From positions 9,734,001 to 9,798,000 of the forward strand of contig NC_135119.1 in the NCBI RefSeq assembly GCF_050908995.1: DNA of 64,000 bases, given 5' to 3'. Within the stretch, counting starts at the first letter, position 1, and each line of letters starts with the position of its first letter. Position numbers and translations under genes: made by a program. This stretch comes from Andrena cerasifolii (Eukaryota; Arthropoda; Insecta; Hymenoptera; Andrenidae). This document shows, in pieces, positions 58,655 through 64,000 of the stretch. The notes beneath the pieces were generated by a model. That model saw only the letters and a list, made by a program, of their open reading frames with translations. It did not search any database and had not been told where the DNA came from.

Positions 58655-61600
58655 ACGTAACCTATTAATCGAATGAAACGATCGTGAACGATGGACCACG
58701 TGCCGTGTATTTTTACGTGTCGCCAGGAAAGACAAAGGGGTGTCCTTACTCCGAATCGTGACTTCTCGACCTCAAAACGTTTTGTCATTGCGTCGGCCTC
58801 TGAAACATTTATCACCGACCTTTTTCTGTCCTTCTTCTCCTGCTTCTCTACCGTGCAAGTGCTTCTTTGTCCTACGAAGCTTCAAGAACGGAGAAGAGAT
58901 CAACTCGAAATCCTTCCTCCCGTCCTCTCTATCCTTTTTCTTCCACCCTTGTAGACCGGACCATTTCTTTCCGTTCCCAGCGACAAGAAGTAAACGAGAA
59001 AATGCAAGTTGCAGTACCGTGAAAACGTATCTATGTGAACGTCTTTGAAATATAGCGTCCAGAGGAATATAATATCGCACGTGTATTATAAAATAAATTC
59101 GCAGTTTCAAGCGCCTCTTTTGTTATGGTAAAAAACGTAAAAATCTAAGAATAACGTAAAGTTAAATTTCTCTAAATTATTTTCTGTAAATTGCACAATC
59201 GATTAAACGAATAAGTTATTACGTGTTTACTTAAAGAATCCCTCTCAACATGCAGACGCAAACAATCCAAATAATTAGACAAGAATAGATATTATATGAT
59301 TAAATAAAGAGAATTGTGTCATCGGCCAGAATGTGTATCTATAATTAATTATTATATACACCAAAAGGAAAAAACAGGAGAGGGCGAAATGAAGTTTATG
59401 TTATCCGCGATGATTCATTTGCGATAAAACATTTTTAATATTTTTCGAATGTTTAAGTATTTAGACCTTTTGCTTCATACAGAACGCGTTTGCTAAAAAC
59501 AATAGGGTACTTGTGGGACAGCTGCCGCATCTTACGCAAAATTGTCACCGTGTCCAAATTTTGCAATGAAAATTTGTTCCAAGGATACATGTTATTGGTT
59601 GAACAACTTCTCCTACTACTGGCATTAAAGAAAATCAAAATTTTAATATTTGTCACCCTTCAAAAATTGAAACTAAAATCATCCATTTCTTTAGGGGTGA
59701 CTCCGCACGTGCGGGTGTGGTGCACGACAACGTCAAAAGTTATTTATAGGAGAGAATATTTTTAACCCTGCATCATTTCTTCCGTTGGATTAATATTCAT
59801 TCGTGTTCCACAACTACATAGGTAGTACTTATTAAACGTATGTTTCGTGACGTATGAAACTTGTAAATCAATTATCGACCGAAATCCAATGGGATAACAC
59901 GTCCGCAAAGAGCGGGAAACAACGGAAGCGAAAACGCCGCGGCGGTCGGTTGGCGCACGACAGCGTCAAAATTACGAAGTTATTTAGCAGAGGGAGCCAG
60001 AGAGGCGCAAGATTTACATCCAGCCGCGCGGTGTATCGGGTCGGTTATCAATAAAATTAGTTGTAATTAACGTATCGATTAAATTATCGAGCGATTAAAT
60101 TTTCATTGATTTACAGCCAGCGGCAAGTACACGAGCAAACAATCGGCCATTGTTCAGGCGTAAGTACCGCGCGGCTCGTTTACCGTGAGCACCGAACAAA
60201 ACCCGTGGATAATCGACGAGCCACGATATTATCAAAATCCACGGTAATGACTCGCCAGCGGTAATTCGACGGCGTATCCGCGAGCGATAAAATTAGCATG
60301 AACGAGGCTTTCGTGCGCGTTCGCACCTGCAGTTCAAGAGTAACGGGCCATGAATGGGTACGGGGGAAACGCGGGAGAAATGGTGCATGAATGGACGGAA
60401 GCCTTGGAAACGTGTACGGATAGCTTATAACGCCTGTACACTACTGCAAGCGTTTATTGTATCACTGGATTATTTTCATATGTTACCTGTCACGTGACCC
60501 TCACTCAATATTGGCACGGGGAACATATCGTTGCACGATGACCAAGACACGTACAGTGAGTCAAAAAAGTATTTGTGCATCAAGTTTTTTGCAATAAATT
60601 TATACGAACAAGTGATACACTAACAATAACTGTTTCCATTAATAGTGTACTATGTACAGGGGTAATGTACAAATTAACAACTTTTCATAATGGGTTACAA
60701 AAGAATAATGCCATAAAAACAAGAACTTGGAAGTCAATGAAGTATTTGTACACTTACAATTATGGTAGAAAGCTTATGATTATTTAAGTTGTATATTATA
60801 ATTAATATTTGGTATGCATTACATGAACTTAGCCACACTTTACGCCCTCTATTTGCAGTAGAAGAGAACAAAATTAAATGCGCCGGCTGTGTTAGAAACG
60901 AACGATACTTTCAATATCGTAATCGTAGGTGCCCAGTAGCGAAACTAGTCGTTCTCGAAGGACGAATCCGCTGCTTCGTTGCAGAGAGGCGCTTCCATGG
61001 CGTTAACGATGCACAGGATGATTCACTTAAACCTGTTCCATGGACTACTTAAGCACATGCGACAACTATGATCCCGTAATTCAGGGTGAAACACGCCACA
61101 GGCAGCCGACGATGCGAATAAACGGATAGAGGATAGAAAGTGTAGCTGATAGAGGCACTGTCAAAGAGGTAATACGTAGTAGCGGGGGGGGAGGGTAGGG
61201 GACAAGACGGGGGGTTGTCTCCGCTTTAATAAGACGCACCACCGCCCGCTGAACGGTTCCGAACTTCGGATCGACTTTGATTAGAGCATCCTGCTAATGA
61301 CAGGGGATCGACCGACGTTTAATCTAATATTCAAAACTGTCTGGGTTAACTCATCAGGAACAGAATATTGGCCCCGCCGACCTCCCATGGCGTTAGCAAA
61401 CCTATCCCGCGGTTGCGTTCACCGATCCTTGATGCGATCCCCCGGCGTTTCACCATCTTCTTGTCGACGACCCGAGCAGAATATTACAGAGGGAGCTGGT
61501 CTTCGTTTTCGCGGAAAAATTACATGGAAAATTTATTCATTCGTGGAACGACGTCTCTTCCGCTCGTACGTTGCTGGGTAGATACTGCGATTGGGTGAGA

Positions 61601-61813
61601 TTCAACTGCCGATTGGTTGGAAGTTTCCTTTCAGTTCAATGCAGTGAAATAATAATAATACGAGTTTATTCCACCACGTAAAGAGTAGAACAAATTGGAT
61701 TGAAAAGCACTGTAGAAATACAAAAAGAACAACGACAGATTACGTTATTATTAGGACGTTCGTTGCAGGAATAAATTTTATTGCTCCGCGCTAGGTGAGA
61801 TTCAGGACTCGTG
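58655..61813. other. Long non-coding stretch
   Basis: CpG-rich blocks at 58680-59050, 59880-60420 and 61080-61620; AT-rich between. Frames are short and overlap on both strands. A 43-nt segment with ideal splice signals at 60117-60159 is discussed as a finding. A G8 run lies near 61184-61191. Confidence 0.35.
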
Positions 61814-61815
61814 TA

Positions 61816-62415
61816 GGGTAAACTGAACTATTGCTGGCACTGCACTAGTCGTTGGCACTCCTCAGTAAAAAGTGAAATATTAAGAAGTACAAGCTTAGAA
61901 AATACTTTTTTACAATTTCTTATTTTTCTTGCATTACAACATTGCAAAGTCCAGTAGTTGAAGTACTCTGTTTACATCTGGCAACACCGCAAAGTGGAAC
62001 AAAGGGCTGAATTTTATGTGTTTTCTTAAAATTTTGATAAGGGGTAGATAAGTATATTTTGTCGCTTTATAACTAAGTAATGGATTGAAATAGAGATTTA
62101 CTAAGTGTTGTAGGTATTTAATAGTGAATGAAATAGTCTGTTTGAACACTTCAAACTCCGTTTTTAACTACATATGTTTTTCTATATAACCTCAAATTTT
62201 TGGGGTGCCAATGATTGTACTTTTATGCCTATTTTTTTTATTGAATATTTTTAAAATAAAAGACTTAATAGGTACTCAAGATGTTTTATTTTAATGAGAA
62301 ATCCATAATCATTGATAATAACTGAAAATGAAGACCATATAACAACTTCGCAAAAAAATATAGACATTCCAATTCGGATTTCTGCTTAGGGTGCCAATCA
62401 TTGTATAGTTTACCC
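61816..62415. mobile_element. TA-flanked MITE, GGGTAAACT ends
   Basis: Left GGGTAAACTGAACTATTGCT, GGCAC; right, inverse: GGGTAAACTATACAATGATT, GGCAC. TA on both sides (61814-61815, 62416-62417). Inside the left end TGGCACTGCACTAGTCG is followed by TTGGCAC, a repeated word; GGTGCCAATGATTGTAC recurs at 62202. The 600-bp AT-rich interior has no transposase. Confidence 0.8.
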
Positions 62416-62419
62416 TACG

Positions 62420-63762
62420 TCCCATAAAATATCATAAAAAATCCAAAAGTGTACGTCATCTCTACTAGCAACGAACACGAATTGTCAAAATAGATAGAGA
62501 AACGATAAAGATATCGCCTGGTGGAGACATTAGTTTTCTTTTTATTTATTTATTTAAACGGAAGCACTTTGATGAATGCAAGAAACAACAATATATACAC
62601 CGAGCAATCAAGTGCAGATTAGAGAAAGAATTATACAAGTAATACGTAAATTAATATAGATACAAATACAAAACCAAAATACAGTTCACATATTTTGTGA
62701 CCGAGTTTAATTTCTGTTTTTATTTAAATAAATCAATGCTTTTTAATGTCCGTCTTATTCATTATCAGTAGGTGCATAATGATCCTCGAGGTCATTTTCC
62801 TAAGGATCCCTCCTAGGGATCATTTTATACACTAAGCCAATAATATGTTAGATAAACTATCTTACAAAAACTACTTTACTTTTATTTTTAAATAATGTGC
62901 ATTCGTATTTTTTATATGAATTGCGCCTTAAGGGGATCGCTTTAGACACCTTTCCCCTACATTTCTCAGAATACGCTTTCATATTAGACAAGCTGGGTCA
63001 AAATGGACCCCGTATCTGTCAATTGAGGTTTACACAAACTTTCCTCAGTTATTACTCTACGACAGCCAGGTACAGATAAATTCATCCAGATACACGTGTT
63101 CTTCCAGCAGGCTCTGGTTGCCAGCTAAATATTATGCATTAAATAGTCAACGTCTTCACTTCCGTGATGCAGTATACGTAGAAGTGGATCTCCACAACTT
63201 CCTGTTCATCGTCCCGCGCTGAGCATTCGAGGGAAAACTTGAGAGTTGCATAGGTTTATTAAAACCATTCTCCGAGCACGGACGTAGAAAAATCCAAGCT
63301 CCCAGCAGTAGGACGCAGACGCGTTTAATTTCAGCGAGACAATCGTCGCAATTTCCATCCAAACTTTTCCAGACCGGGGGGGCCTTGTTTTCCGTAAACG
63401 CCGCCGCTGGGGGAATTCCAAGTAAATCGACCCCCGCCGGAGCAACAATAGGGCCGTGGCATATGTTTCAGAAAGGAGCACGTTCGGTTCTAATTTGATG
63501 AAAAGCGATAAAGAAGCTCGGGGGTACCGCGGCGCGGATACCTCAGTGTTATTCGGGAAACGTACTCCAGCGCGTCAAGGTCTTTGCAATTTTCCCCGAA
63601 GCTTTTCAGCCGCAAGCTCATCTCGTGTAAGTGCTCTCGCAGCTTTGAAGTTCAAACGGTACGGTTGAGGTAGGTGTGCGCCACAGCGCGCGCTGAAAAG
63701 GAAGCGAGGAAAAGATCGGTCGGCACTTAGACTTTACGTTTATCTTTATTGGGATTTCGGCT
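62420..63762. other. Non-coding stretch, nothing recognised
   Basis: AT-rich to 63100, CpG-rich after. No domains or paired ends. Confidence 0.4.
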
Positions 63763-63970
63763 GACAAGGGAATCATATGAATTGTTGCGCACCGATTTCA
63801 ACGAAACTTTTGCCAGTAAGCTAGAGGACCGAAAAATATTTGACGTCTTTCCTCAAATGCACTGTAGTGTATTTTCTTCAAAGTTGGGACTATGAAAGGG
63901 ACTACTACATGAATCATTGCGCAAAAATTTCAACGAAATTTTGCAATTCTTCCTGATTACAGTGAAGAAC
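63763..63970 (+). repeat. Imperfect direct repeat with a CAAGGGAATC tip
   Basis: CATATGAATTGTTGCGCACC, GATTTCAACGAAACTTTTGC (63774-63813) recurs as CTACATGAATCATTGCGCAA, AAATTTCAACGAAATTTTGC (63906-63945). The leading CAAGGGAATC recalls the CAAGGGGA family, but the TTA flank is absent, so membership is doubtful. Confidence 0.45.
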
Positions 63971-64000
63971 TGTGGGGGAACAAGCAATAAAACTTATTTT

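Overview
This is a eukaryotic window, almost certainly from an insect. The evidence is one spliced exon of a receptor gene, an intron-like AT-rich/CpG-rich mosaic, many non-autonomous DNA transposons with TA, TTA, TTAA or 8-bp target duplications, and a decayed non-LTR retrotransposon. A hymenopteran source is plausible from the style of the repeats, but that is an inference. There are no operons, tRNA genes, rRNA genes or CRISPR arrays. Nearly all open frames longer than 60 codons look like chance or repeat-derived.

The only coding exon I can defend is on the minus strand at 37292-37166. It encodes a signal peptide followed by the first residues of a WIF domain (LNIFISQSQVMKLLG) and ends in a perfect GTAAGT donor. 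This matches the amino end of the derailed/doughnut/RYK family of Wnt5-type receptor pseudokinases. I found no second WIF exon or kinase exon, so positions 1-37159 are read as part of a very long first intron, and 37300-38270 (CpG-rich, two CACGTG boxes) as the likely 5' UTR/promoter. The 38-64 kb part lies upstream of the gene.

The rest is a transposon layer cake. (a) TA-flanked MITEs fall into three groups: pogo/Tigger-like CAGTAAATnCTCGTTATGAG elements at 21340, 28407 and 57682; CAGGGTG mariner-like elements at 13225 and 22358; and GGGTA-type elements at 957, 6541, 26591, 30370 and 61816. (b) TTA/TAA-flanked long foldbacks begin CAAGGGGA, at 23116, 36544, 38449 and 54100. (c) TTAA-flanked foldbacks begin GGGGTTA/GGGGTC, at 24953 and 40413, with single ends at 17390, 18879 and 32758. 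(d) hAT-like foldbacks have 8-bp duplications, and their inner sequence is made of repeated short palindromes (TTCGAA, CCCGGG, ACCGGT, CTCGAG), at 8932, 13732, 46605 and 57565. Several are nested inside one another, and in one case a neighbouring tandem copy preserves the empty insertion site.

The most unusual signal is group (d): several separate families seem to share a TAGGGYTG-like tip but have each amplified a different 6-10 bp palindrome. The gaps between features are described as non-coding sequence in which I recognised nothing.
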